Positions 37,009 through 50,900 are shown, numbered from the stretch's first letter. The stretch: 64,000 nucleotides of DNA from Branchiostoma floridae (GCF_000003815.2 NC_049983.1:13347855-13411854), one strand, 5' to 3'. A program made the numbers and translations. The notes: generated by a model from the letters alone, not told the origin.

Positions 37009-37916
37009 TTTGATATCTAGATGCTATCAGACAAGTCATACCGTACATGCTGGATTGATACAACCTGTGGCTGTTAGTTATGAGAGGAGTCAAAAAGTAA
37101 TCATTATGTCACTGGCTGTATAACAAGGTAATTTTTTTCATTGACTGACTTGAAATTTGGCACAAATGTAAAGAAACATATCATTGACTTCAAAAGAGTG
37201 ACTGCTCATCTTGAAATCAACTCAGTCTCCCATAAAAATCTGAATGACCAATTGAGATATTTCAGTCTCAAGAAGATATACCATGTACATTGTATGTGCC
37301 TTAAGTTTACATCTGTGACAAGTTCATCTCCTTTTATGAAAAATGAGCATCACTTTTTGACACCCCCTTATATCTAGGGATTGGACAATTAATCATGGGC
37401 AATCACTCAATCCAGAATTAAACTGCAAATAAAATGAATTATGATTGAACAATTATTTCATGGAACATAAGCTAGAAAAATTAAACTCAGTAATGACATA
37501 TTTGTGACAAAAATTAGGACTTTTTGGTGGTTTTGTTGACGGAGAACCTTTTAACTTTCCTCAATCTTTGGACCACAATTGATTGACAGTCTCTAGACAG
37601 TACAGCATATTGTATCACCTGGTGCCACAGTACTTTTCCTAAATAGAGTGGATAGTTTCATGACAATCTTTTATAACCGATGGTGACAAGATGTTTTAAA
37701 GAAGATAGAATAATGGTCAGCAGAGTGAAGAAGGTGGGAAAGGGTGGTGATGTGTGGCTTGGATCAAAATATGATCACTTTTAATATGCACCATACAAGC
37801 ATTTATTTAGTAAAAATGGATATTATGGGATAATGTGTTGGAATATAAGCAAAATAACCAAGCAAGTTTATGAGTTGAGTGAAATCACCTGGTGTCAAAC
37901 ATTCAAATCTGGTTTG

Positions 37917-37922
37917 AATAAA
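37917..37922 (+). terminator. Likely poly(A) signal of the lipoxygenase gene
   Basis: AATAAA lies 909 bp past the stop codon and is followed after about 15 bp by the T/GT-rich stretch TGTTTTCTGTCTTG, the usual downstream element. Other AATAAA copies at about 37429, 38144 and 38568 are alternatives. The 37009-37916 interval would be 3' UTR; I see nothing else in it. Confidence 0.5.
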
Positions 37923-38154
37923 ATGGTAAAAAATGTCAACTGTTTTCTGTCTTGATTACAAGAACACCCACCTGCCTAAATTGACACATTCAATATCTAA
38001 AGGATAATATACACATCACAAAAAATTTTAAGAGTTTGCTACTTTTGGGGAGCTTTCATCAACATGACCATCAGTAATTGAAAGTTTGAACTGTATTGTA
38101 GCCTATGCTACAATGACCAACAAAACACTGAAATTCTTATACAATAAAAACAAA

Positions 38155-38905
38155 GATCATTGCAGCACAATATTCCTTTATTGGAAAAGATACACATCTT
38201 GCACAAATAAGACCATTGTTGGCTGTTATGGCTCTTTTTCTCTAATGAGTTTATTCTTTACTCTTCTTGTAATAAACAATCCATATTGTCTGCCAAGACA
38301 CAAAGGAGACAACGTCAAATAAGATGAAAGCGAAGAATCATCGCAGCTCATTAACAGAGGTCAACCCACTTGTAAGGGAAATCTAAATGTGCCCACTCAC
38401 AGTCACATAAATGAGCATTACTATATTTGGCAATATCTCACGTACCTGTACACGGTGTACATGTACATGTAACCCTTTTATGCTGTCACAGTTATGCCAT
38501 TGTGTTTCTTTTCCTTCTTACTTGTACCTTGCTAAATATGTCTGGTGACATTGTATAGAATTAGATAAATAAAACTACTCTGATTAAACACTCTGACAGA
38601 TGATCTGTTTCAAGTTCCTTAGTTCCAAAATAAAACAACCAGTTGATGAATAACTAAACTCTACAAATAACATTGACTACAACATTCAAAATACGCATGA
38701 GACAGTATACCAAGAAACACAATCAAAAATCACACCCGATAGTCGTACAAAACTGTTCAACACAGACAAGTACACATAACAGCTAGGTAAACAACAGTGC
38801 AGCCTTGGGACTTGCTCTGCAATGTCTGCCATCATCTCTTAGTGTAACCATGGTTACTTATCATACTACTTCCCCTGCCTTCCCAACATCTGATGTCTTC
38901 TGGGC
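38155..38905 (-). CDS. RELN: Proposed terminal reelin exon: short basic tail plus 3' UTR
   Basis: A strong acceptor (ATATCTGTTTCCTCCCAG) ends at 38906. Joining CT from exon 41070-41366 to G at 38905 continues the frame as [12 protein letters not shown] and a TAG at 38866-38868. Vertebrate reelin ends in a basic tail of about 32 residues; this tail is 12 residues long and also basic, but not alignable. A reverse-strand AATAAA at 38177-38182 would end a 3' UTR of about 700 bp. The exon is supported only by the acceptor, phase, charge and poly(A) signal, so another downstream exon is possible. Confidence 0.5.
38177..38182 (-). terminator. RELN: Likely poly(A) signal of reelin
   Basis: The reverse strand reads CCAATAAAGGAA here, about 685 bp past the proposed reelin stop codon. 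Cleavage would fall near 38155-38165, leaving about 200 bp to the lipoxygenase poly(A) site on the other strand. Confidence 0.45.
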
Positions 38906-41900
38906 CTGGGAGGAAACAGATATCATTAGAGGTTGGGCTGAACAGCATCTTGGCACGCCTAGATATAGCATATACATCACAATATGACCAGGAGACCAAG
39001 GGACTAAGGTAAAGTTAGGTAAGTATGATCTATATATGATGTCAAAATGTATACAAGGTACTGGACTACAATGATGCATGGTGGTGGCAAGATGGCAACA
39101 TCACAACCTATGACTAACTGACACCATTCCAACCACCTTTTTTCATGAATTCTGGCTTCAAATGTCCCTGATATATCAATGTGTTGCAGGTTTACAGATA
39201 TCTTCCTAAAATTATCAACTCAGTGAAAATGTTTGTGTTGTAACTTCAAAATGCTTGAAAACATTACTAGGATTAGCAATACATTAATCATACGTCATAA
39301 TTGTACTTACATAGATGGGAACTATCAATTTCAGTCTTGAGCAATTTTTATATTTCAGCCATACCATAGGTATGGTGATTATATTTCAGCCATACCATAG
39401 GTATGGTGAAATATATTGTATTCGTAATGTTTCTTTCTTTCTTTCTTTCTTTCTCCTGTCAAATCTTCAGAACACGGTATCTCCCTTGTTCCTCAACCGA
39501 ATGACTTGAAATTTGGCACAAGGGTAGAGTGGGCCAATACCCTCAGACGTTTTTTTCATTTTTTCCATATCTGTCTCTTAAATGATTTTATTAAGGTTTT
39601 TTGGTCATCTTAAGACCAAAACTGTATATTTGGGCCCCCTGTACCCTGGTATTATAACCGAATGAGCTGAAATTTGGTACAGATGTGCCTTGATAAGTCC
39701 CCCATATAGATTCAATATCAGTTTTGGTGTACAGTATAACAAAATACTTATTTTTGCGATTTTTTGGTCATTTTTTTTACCAAAAAAGGACACTTTTGGC
39801 TCCTGTACCTTGGTTTTAGAACCGGATGACCTGAAATTTAGTATAGGAGTGCCCTAGACATATGCACACATGGATTCAATAACACTTGAGGCATATGGTA
39901 CAATAAAATGCTCATTTTTGCGATTATTTGGCCATTTTATGACCAAAAAGTACACTTTTGGCTCTTGTGCTCTGGTTTTAAAACCAAATGACCTAAATTT
40001 TGGTAAAGGGGTGCACTAGATATTTATTCAAATGACACATGTATAATTTTTATCATAGACTACGTCAAAATGATATATTTGGGGATTTTTTTGTCATTTT
40101 CCAATAGCCAGAGGGGTCAATGACCTTAAGGTCGTTGACCCCCAGCTGCAGATTGCACCTACTGGCATATATGTCTATTTAATCTAATTAGATAGGTAAC
40201 CAATCACTTAGCCTGAATCTATATCCTAAAGAGGGGGGTGGCAGCCAATCAGCGAGCCCGGTGTTATCTGGAAGAGTCCATTCTTACACGGAGGGGTTCA
40301 TTTTTTTTTAAATTCATCATTGGACTGGTGAAGTCTTTCAGTGGATGCATTTTTGGACAGGTCTATTTTGCAATTTTACAGAATGTGTGCTGGAAGAGTC
40401 TATTCTCGCACGGAGGGGGGATTTTTCAAAATTCATATTTTGGACTTTGGTGACTTCTAGTTTGTCAAAGTCTTTCAGTAGGGTTATTTTTGGACTGGTC
40501 TAATTTGCAATTTTACATGGGTGTTCTGGAAGAGTCCATTCTTGCATAGAGGGGGCTTTTTTTAAAAATCCATTTTTTGGACTTCAGTGATTATGTCAAA
40601 GTCCTATTTTAGCGGATGTATTTTTGGACTGCTCTACTTTACATGGAAGAGTCCATTTTTTGCACACGGAAGGGGGATTTTTTCAAATTCAGTTTTGAAC
40701 GGGTGATGATTCAAAATTCAATTTTAGTGGAACTGGTCTATTATACCTTTTTATGCACTGGGACCTTTTTTGCTAAATTCAATTTTGGATTTGGTTTCTT
40801 ATTCAAAAGGCCAAGGTTTCAGTGGGAGTATTTCTTGACTGGTCTATTGTGCAAATTCACATAGGGTGCACTGGAGTCCATTCTTGAACTCATTTTTGGG
40901 TTAAACCGTCATTAGTAAAAGTGATTTTTCAAATGGGTGATTTTGAAATAGCCTATTGTTGCATGGGGAGGGAGATGGCTGAAATATGCTGTATTTGCTC
41001 TCAAGCAAATGTCGGCCTTTCTAGTTAGCTTTATGAAGTTATTGCAATAGACAAGAATGATATACTCACAGCACAAGTTCCACGTTGTCAATAGCCCACT
41101 GGTCATGCCCCTTCCCATCATGCTCTGGCTGCCACCAACGGAAAACCGTGGCACGCGTTCTGGCAGGCTGTGGTATGTTGTACGAGACTCGCTGTGGCCG
41201 CATGAACTCTGCCGGGTCATGTGACTTAATGAGGTACCAGTCTATACCGTTGTTAGTGCTGTATTGGAGAACTACTGCCTTGTTTGGTGCTTGGGCAGAG
41301 TTGAGGTTGATGTTACATGTAGAGGTCTGGGCTCGACTGCCAATTTGTAGTACAAACATGATCTTGCTGTGAACATGATAAAGAGTTTGTTACCATGATT
41401 AAAGCCTTTGTGTTAAAATTATTCTGAATGATGTCCTATGGCCATGCTTTTGCACACTATTAGTCAATGGATAAATAATTTGCCACAGGAGTTGGGTGGA
41501 GAAATGTAAATGTAACCATCACTGTAGGCTCACTCCTCTATTTTTGCCACTCTACTATTCAAAATCCCTATGGAAAGGCTGGTGGAGGCCTGGTCTTAAC
41601 AGGTTTGGTAATGAAATGAGGAAAGTTCAGATAAAGTAGAGCTTATTTGCAAGTTAAGACAAACGACTTAATACCTGGACTTTGTTGTGTCCAGTTCCAC
41701 CGATCGTACCTCCCTGACCCCACAGCCATCGAAGTACAAAGACTTTCCCTGTCCGAATGGGCGAAGAGAACCACAGCCCAGCCCGATGGCTCCACCACGG
41801 ACATGAGACCACTTGGTTATCGATGTCCCAGTCTCAAAACCTTCCTTCAAATAGTTAGACACTTTGTTTGCAGTTGGTTCACATCTCTCACCTGACATGA

Positions 41901-44900
41901 TAGGCAAGAACAGGGACAATTAGTTACATAAATTGTTCATCTTATTCAAGTTATTGTCACTACAATAAAGAGCAAAAAATAAAACATGTGAAATTTGTCA
42001 TTGATGGTCATATCAGACAATGCCAGTTGTAACTGATGCTGAATCAGATGAAGCCCTACCTTGGTACCCATCGTCACAAGCACACCTGCCCCCCTCCCCA
42101 CAGTGCCCATGGCCGCCACACAGGTTCTCATCACAAGCCTCGCCCACGTAGACATCATCAATGGCCCACTGTGGGGCCAGCTGGAGGTTAGAGGTCAACT
42201 GAGCCCAGCGGAATTGAGTCATACTGAAAAGGATGTAATCAGAATCATTTCACAAAAACATAAATGCACCTGTACATGTGAAAGAAAAGGCTGCCTTCCA
42301 AAAGTATTGGTATGAAAACATGTATGTATTCTTCAGCAAAGAACTGTTCTATTTCTTTGGGACAAAAGCAGCTATACAGTGTGACTGACCTTGATATGAC
42401 CTTGTCAGGAAGGCGGATGGTGACTCGTGTCCATGCCCCAAAGTCATCGGCAGAAAACTTGCTCTGTCCGTGGTAGTGATAGGGGATGCAGTCGATGGAG
42501 TTGTCATTGGCTGGGAGACACTCGCTGAGGACCGGCTCCCAGTGTCTGTACTGGGGATCTGTGGAGAACTCCAGCAGCACAGGGAGGCTGGAGGCACAGC
42601 TGTCTTCATCACTCATCCCACAGCCAACAACAATCTAGCAGGTTCAAGGAAAATGTCAACATCATCACCACTCCTACGTTAATGAAGGTTAGACATCCAG
42701 GTAAGCAATATTCAAATACAATTCAATCTCTACAACTGGATAAAAAACGGATATTGACTTCCGGACGTTTCGAGTGACATCCATCACTCTTCTTCAGCAA
42801 AAGCAGAATGAACTAGTCAGAACAATTCAATACCAGTACAGCTAACTAGAAAAACTGGTTTAACCACTAAATCGTTAGGATCATATGCAAAAGGTTACAC
42901 AAATGTAAATCATGTTAGACAGAAGTTGGTCCATCCAAAGGACCGTGTACAAAAAGGCACCAAGTCTGACGTCATCTACAGACTTAAGTGTGAAGGTCCA
43001 CAGTGCAACGACACCTACATTGGAGAAACCAGTCAACCACTGAAGGCAAGGTACAAACAACACTGCAGGGCTACAGCAAGTGGATACTCTTCTGCCATCT
43101 ACCACCACACTCAGCTACACCAAGGACATTCCTTCAGACTGGATACTACAGACATTCTTGACCGCGAACCACGGTGGTACGAACGGGGTGTCAAGGAGGC
43201 CATTTACGAGCGGATCTACAACCCCACCTTAAACCGGAAGGGAGGACTGCGCGTAGAACTTTCCAGTACATGGGACCCCGCCTTGCACCACAAAGGACAA
43301 TAGTTTTTTCCTATGGTATTGTCTGACCATAGGAACTTAATCCTAACATGATTTACATTTGTGTAACCTTTTGCATATGATCCTAACAATTTAGTGGTTA
43401 AACCAGTTTTTCTAGTTAGCTGTACTGGTATTGAATTGTTCTGACTAGTTCATTCTGCTTTTGCTGAAGAAGAGTGATGGATGTCATTCGAAACGTCCGG
43501 AAGTAAATATCCGTTTTTTATCCAGTTGTAGAGATTGAATTGTATTTGAACATCGCCACTCCTGTTTCATCACAACTCCTTCATGAAAAGAGTTAAAGGA
43601 GATATCAGCCCTTTGGTTATGACTGATAACAGTGCTTGCATCTTAGTCACGTGACTGCAAGATTTACAAAAATGTCAAAACACTCTACCCACAAAAATAA
43701 CAAGACATAGTGTCTAGCGATATTGCTGTTTAGATGGCAATATGAAATAAGGTTGACTACCTTAAACTGTAGCACATATCCCTCTGACACTATGAGAGGC
43801 ATCGTGGTGATGGTGTTGGATGTTCCATCTGACTGCTGATTGGTCCAAGTAATCAGCCCGCCAACATTTCCACACGTCTCATCTGAGACTGCTCCATTTG
43901 GCCAGAACTCCCATAATGCATCATTGGGATGGAATTCAAAAGTTTCCCAGATGCTGCTGGGATTGATGTCTGCTCCACCCACCATGATGTCATCAAGGGC
44001 CCACTCAGCCATAGGGTCATCTACATGTGTACATTTGAACAGAATGGGGCACAGTCAGCTATAAAATCATGACCTTCACACTCAGATAGCGACATCAGTG
44101 AGCCAAAGCCCTGATGGTTATCAAATGAACTTAACAGTTCCCAAAGCAGGGCTCAAAGTTTACTCCAAGGCCTGTGAAAGGGAGCAAAAGCTGTAATGGT
44201 CCTACTCCTACTCCTACTCACTCAATCAATCGTTGTGCAACAAGTCACTCAATCAATCGTTGTGCAACAAGTAGTTTCTGTCAAGGAATATTAGACCTGA
44301 AAAGCCTTAGAAAAAAATACTTAGAAAAAAAGGGATTCTAGTAATCAGATAGCCAAGGACATTTTTGTTTGATTTTGTCTAGTTCTAACAAAGACAGCAA
44401 TTTTTTTCAGATCTAAGAATGTACACAGTGTAAGTTCACCAGTCATCCTTACCTATGGACACATGCTGGTTCCTCCTGCCGACTGGCTGCCACCACCTGA
44501 GCCGGGTGCTGGCTGTCCTGGCTTCAGGCGGCAGAGTGATGTAGTCCTGCTGGGGGCTGGTGTAGTGTTCATGGTCAAGTTCATGTAACAGGATCCATGT
44601 TATTCCTGGACAACATCAAGAAATGGTGTTAGTAGTGATTACAATTTAGAGCTTTCAATTACACAAAGTTCAAAAGATTTGTACAGGACCATAGGTGGCT
44701 ACATGTTTCAGACAGTTTGAGAATCACAGATGCATTTTATTCAGAGAGGCAATAAGAGAAGAAACCACCATTATACATGTACATACCACCATCCAAAGAA
44801 TACTGTAAGAGCACACTTTCTTCCCTGGCTCTGGGTTTTCTGCACTCTGCTGTGTCATCTTCACTGCCAATTTGGGCATGATACTGAAGAAACCTGGAAG

Positions 44901-47900
44901 ATACAAGGCATAATTTCAGTGCAAAATCAAAATATGTCAGGAACTCATTCTGAGTTTTGCTAAAATGATGCCCTCAAAGATTCTGCCTCCTCAAGAAATC
45001 AGACAAAAAGTAGCAGTGGATTATTTCATATACAGTTTCACATAACAGCAGTACTCACGTTGACCCACGCAGGTCCATATCTCTGGTGACCGCCTGTCTC
45101 AGACCAGGTCCACTGAAGTACAGCCCATCTCCATCGGCCAGCACACCACAGCCCTGTCCTGGCTGACCACCCTCCACGAACAGCCACTGGTCACTCAGCA
45201 ACACTCCATGGTGGAAACTTTCTTTCATTGATGTCTGAGGGAAAGATTACATAAGCAACAAATTTAAACATCTACGAGATGATAGCCAGCTCTTCATAGG
45301 GCTTTACATAAATACAGAATGTAGATGCTGAACAAAGTGAATGATGACAACAACAACATTCACAAACAATTGAAAACTTAAAGATACAATCAAACCATTA
45401 CTGACCAGAGGAGGTGCTATTGGTTTGCACGAGTCTCCAGTGTAGCCTTCATCACAGATGCATGATGGGTAACGGCACTGCCCATGTCCGTGACACATGG
45501 CTGGACAGGATGGGCCGATGTACACATCATCCAAGGCCCAGAGGTTCATGGGATTGCTGTCCTCCCGTTCCTGGTACCAGCGCAGTCGGATCGACCTTGA
45601 AATGACAGATTATTAAAGATTACTAGTATTTACTAAATCTTATCATTTTTTAAAATTGAACCATTAATCAAGTATATCAATCAAGATCACACTGCACTTA
45701 TATACTATATATTGAATAACTATTCCAAGACATAAGCTTTTCCATGAGCCTTGTACAAACCATGATGTGGTGCTGATCACCATAATAAGCATCTATGAAA
45801 ATAACGATGCTTTCCACTGATGGAAATTTAGTATTAAGGCTACTTTAGATATGTTAACACTAAAACATAAAGTCCACTTACTTGGACAGCAGATAGTCAG
45901 GTATGGGGATGGTGATCCTCTGCCAGCCATCGGTACTGTAGTACACAGAGGGCTGGCTCACTCCCTCAGGGCATTGTGGGTTAGAGGGAAGGCACTGGGG
46001 AACAAGGTGAGCCCAGCTGACTCCGTAGTCTGTAGAGTACAGCAGGTGTACAGGGTGGACGGCATACTCCCAGCTTGCATTGCAGCCCAAAGAAATCTAT
46101 GATCATGAGGAAAAGAACGATGAATACCTAACATGCATTAAAAAAATATAAATGGTACATTCAGTTAATTTCAAAACATCAAAGTAATCAAGCAATAGTC
46201 AACTTGAAAAAACAACCAGATAGCGGGGGGGGGCCCATACTTCGACACCCGTTTTTAAGTGGATGCGCATGGCTTTTGTCAATGGACATTTACCAGTGAA
46301 CTCATCAACAACAAGTTAAGATCTTGTATACATCCATATAACTGTTATTGAAGCTGTACAGATATATATGTCAATTGAACAGCAGCGTTCCGCACTATAC
46401 TTTGACAGCGCACAAAACTTACGGCAGGTTTTCGGCTTGCGTCCTAGCAGAACGTTCCAACACAAAAAAGGGGTCCAAACTCCGACATAGTAACAACCAG
46501 ACCATCGCCGTGCATTTTTAAACAACTTATGCAAATAGAATAGGACTAAAAGTCTTCATTATAATTTTTTTGTACCAAATATGGGTCATATTTTGTATTA
46601 CGCGACTTATTCAAATACGGTGTGTTAAAACGTTTACCTCTCACGGTGAGACCAACTTGCAGCAAAACGGCAGCGCATTGTTACGTTAGACTGTGATGGC
46701 ATTTTCGCTTTTCGGCTTCCTTGATTGCCTTTTCATCCTGTCTTTTGGCAGCAGTAATGGCTACAGGATTTTTTAGTCGGTAGGGATCGATTTTTCTTGA
46801 ATGTTTGTCGCTCGACGGACGGGTTGACTGAGTTCAACGTGTTGAGCATCGCTCGCCCGCCTTCGTGCGTGATAGTAAAATGGCGGGGCCCCGACTGCGT
46901 GAACATTGTGGCATCATTTTAGCTCCGTTTATCCAACCCAGTTAAAGGCAGAACAGAACACAGGTATTATTTTTAGGAAGGCTAATAAACATCATTTCTA
47001 TGTGTGGTGGTATTTTTTCACATGTCGTATTTTGCGAAGAATAATTCAAGAGTTTCCCGGGCCATGGTCTCGATACGTTCGCTCGTCAACTTGCACGGAA
47101 GGCGTCAAACTTGAGCAAGTTTTTCAATCGTTATCTGTGGGACTTGCTAACTTCGACACATACCCCGTCTTTGTAGTTATTTACAACAAGGTTTAGTCTA
47201 CAGCTAGTGTACTTCTCATGTGCAGGCATCTATGCATTTCTCCGCAACAATGATTTTTAAAACCTGTCGAAATTTGGACCCCTGTCGAAGTATGGCCCCC
47301 TCCCGTTACTGATTAAATGGTTCACCTTGAATTGAACCATACTCCCCGGTTCAGGGATGATGTCATGAGTTGTCACAGAAACATTCTCTGATGGCATGTG
47401 GCCACAAATGAGCACATTGTTCCCTGATCCACAGAAGTCTCCAAGGTCGGTGTTGTCATAGAACAGCCAGTGGTGTTTCATGGAACCCTAGCACATGAAT
47501 AAACAGGGACATGATTTAACAACATAATGCTTAGCAAGGAACAATATCTGCAAAAAAAAGACTGCAAGAAGAAAAAGGCTTCAACAATATTAAAAGTGAT
47601 ACCCTGGGTGCCAGACAGGACCAGGTAGCCAGTCAGTTTATTTGGCAGACCAAGAAAGTCTGCCCACCAATTTAAAAGTATTGCTCCGGGGAGTTAAAGC
47701 CCAAAAGCTGACAAAACTCCCTTAGGCTCAATCTAACCGGAGCTCTAAATCAGATTGGTGGGCAGACTGCATTGAGCCGCTTAAGAAACCACCTGCCGCC
47801 CATGGGTATCGCCTGATTCCAGGGTACCAAAGTCATTGCACAAATATATTCTTCTCTTAACAACATTTTAATTTAAACCTACAAAAAATCACCTTGTTGA

Positions 47901-50900
47901 AATTGTCTTTAAGCTGGTTATGATAAGGCTCTGTTCCTGATATGAAGACATTGTCGATTGCCCAGTCATTCTGGCCGTATCCTCCATGCTGTAACTGTCG
48001 CCATCGCAGCCTGGTGGCGTTATACTGTGCACCAGGAGGCAGGCTCACTGAGATAAAACTGTGTGAAAAACTCCAAGTCAGAGGACTGCATCATGAACCA
48101 TGGTCATACAAAATTTGAACGCCTAAGCTTTTCAGTAAATTCAGTTCAGTTCATCCTCAAAGTACCACAAACGATGCTGTCAGTAAGTCATAACCTAAAA
48201 CAATATCCTTTTTATAATAGTGTTAACATAAAGAACAACACATGCAGACAGTGCCAGACAATATCAAAGAGGGATCATAAAGTACAGTAACTTCTTACAG
48301 AGCATTTTTTCTATGATCATGGTAGCCATCCACACAGACAGGCCTCTGATTGGAATATAAAGCTCTGGCATCTGACTGGTCATGTAACGTTATATACTTG
48401 TACTCATTATTCTAAAGTCCTCCCACCTTGGTGTCTTGTACTGATCAAAGAAGAGCTCAGACAGGATGTGCCAGGTGATGCCCCCGTTGGTGGAGAACTC
48501 CAGGAACACACTCTGGTTCCTGCTATGTGGGGGGCTCAGGCAGCCGTACAGGAAATGGAACTGGATGTACTGAGCAGAGGTCAGGTCAAGGTCAACCGTC
48601 TCCAACTGCCTGGTGCAGCTCTGAAAATCAAGAAAAAATTGGTGGTCATTGGTGGAGAATACGAACAACAAGTTGAGACTTCAAAATTAAACAACAAAAA
48701 TCATCATAAAGTACTGGCACACCTTTGCCAGAAAGTTCTGTTGAAAACTGTCTGACAAAAAATTTTGTTCAACAAATCAAAATGCAGAATTTCAAAAAGT
48801 TCCAACTTTTCTCCCCTCATGCAAAGTTTGACCCCTCATGCGCACCCGTCCTTTACAAAAAAAAAGAATATTTAAAGACATCCTTCCAATAAGAAAGTAT
48901 TGAAGATGGCAATGTAACACTGTTACGAAACAAAGCCCAACCTTGTAGAAGTGCAGGGCCTGTCCTGAGGCTACCACCCCACAGTGCTGACTGAGCTGAC
49001 CTCCGTTGACCCTGTGCCAGCGTGTGGGTAAGGGTGGTGTGGTGAAGGTGTCCTTCAGGTGACGTGGCAGAGTGTGCACACCTACATCACAGTGCTCCCC
49101 CCTCCATCCTGGGTCACAGCTACACACAACATCAATCAGAGGGTAGTGTTCAGAAAGCTTTGGATGCTTTATTAGTCCAAAGCAAGTTCATCCTTTTTGA
49201 CACATTAAGCTGCATTGTGTTGAAGGTTCAAATTCAAGTGAATAAAATTGTAACGGGGGCTGCCCTAAGACGGTCCCCGTCGTAAGACGGAACGGATTTT
49301 TTGCTGATCTTATTATCTATAAGTACACCGTGTTTGTTGCCACTGACTATGTTGATTACAATGGTAAATAAACCAAGTCCATGCACACAGCTTTAATTTG
49401 CATTCCAAGTATACTTTAACATATTTACTTCATGTTTTTTTTAAAAACAGAATTCTAACAGTAATGTTGACAGTGCTGAATCACTGCGGTCACCGGCCTC
49501 TGCGTATTGGCGGCTCGTGTCGCTAACTATACGAACTCTTTCAAGCAGTCACACAACTGCCATGATACACATAAATAAAGCTCCATAAAGCACTATGAAT
49601 ATGGGTCTTCAAATGTCTGTTGAGTAGAAAAGCAACCAAAAAGAAGCGACATAAACATTGCCACCATTGTACTCCCAAGGGAGTGTGGCCGTGAAGGTGA
49701 CAGACTAGAGTACGCTCCAAAGATTTATTTTACTGTAACAAATGATTCGTGCTGTCTATGAAAATAAGACTGAAGAGAGAGANNNNNNNNNNNNNNNNNN
49801 NNNNNNNNNNNNNNNNNNNNNNNNNNNNNNNNNNNNNNNNNNNNNNNNNNNNNNNNNNNNNNNNNNNNNNNNNNNNNNNNNNAGTCGGGCATTCACAATC
49901 AGTGCATTCAGCCCATGCCCCGTAAAAACATCAGCTGGATTGTTCTAGGTACAGCCTTCCTCATGTGAGACAAGAAGTACATACAGTCACGATTTTACTG
50001 TCAAGAGAAAGCTAAAATATCATGTTATTAATTATTTTCTGTGTACTTAAATTTACCACTAACTTCTGAAGAGAGCAAAATGTAAAAAAAAGCGTACCAA
50101 GTTAGGCACACTGTCCAGCGTAGCACAAGTTGGAAGGTTACATACACGAAAATGTCTCACAGTGTTTACCGCTTGTAACATGCAGCGCGAAAGGTTCATG
50201 AACCACATGAATGCATTTCTTATTCAGGTATGTTGTTCAAATCTATGTGTAAAAACTTCAGTCATCAAAATTTGACCACTCTCAGGCAACTAGCGATGGA
50301 GCGCCATGAGTTTGAGCGCAAGAAAAAGCGTACCGTGTTGGGGCACCTCCCGTTATCATGGCTTTTCTGAATCAAAATTTCAGAAAGGTTGTATACATTG
50401 TACACTTCCTTATGTGTTCTACAAGTTGATAAACATGAGCAGGTTGTTTCATCAAGAGGAAAAACAAAACTTTCCATGCTCCAAACTCATTATCTTCATA
50501 AAAGTATCATCTGGAACTCTGGTGGCTCCAAGAAGAGTGAGTGTAAGCAAAGTTGTTGTACTTACATGCAGATGCCCACATCACACCTTCCATGTCCGGA
50601 ACACATGCCCATACACTCGTCTCCGATGTAGATGTTAGTGATTGCCCAGCTCTGCTGGGGGTCAAACCCATCAGGCTGTCTCCAGCGGAACCTGGTGGAC
50701 CGGGATCTGAGGAGGGAAGAGAAAAAAGGAAAAGACTTTTCTTTGAATTTATAGGACTAATATATAGCAGGACATGGACCATGGGCAGCACTAGTATCTA
50801 TATCAGATCAGCACCATATGCACAGTACTAGTGACAGTAACAGCAAAAAAATAGCAGATCAGCACCATGGACAGTATTAGTAACGGTAACAGTACCAAAT

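Noticed and set aside
41066-41069. TGA at 41066 as the sole reelin terminus
   Set aside because: It overlaps a strong GTGAGT donor in the same phase used by the vertebrate gene to add its tail; kept only as the unspliced alternative.
42629-43765. The Penelope endonuclease frame as a host gene
   Set aside because: It sits between target duplications and inverted arms within a reelin intron, on the opposite strand.
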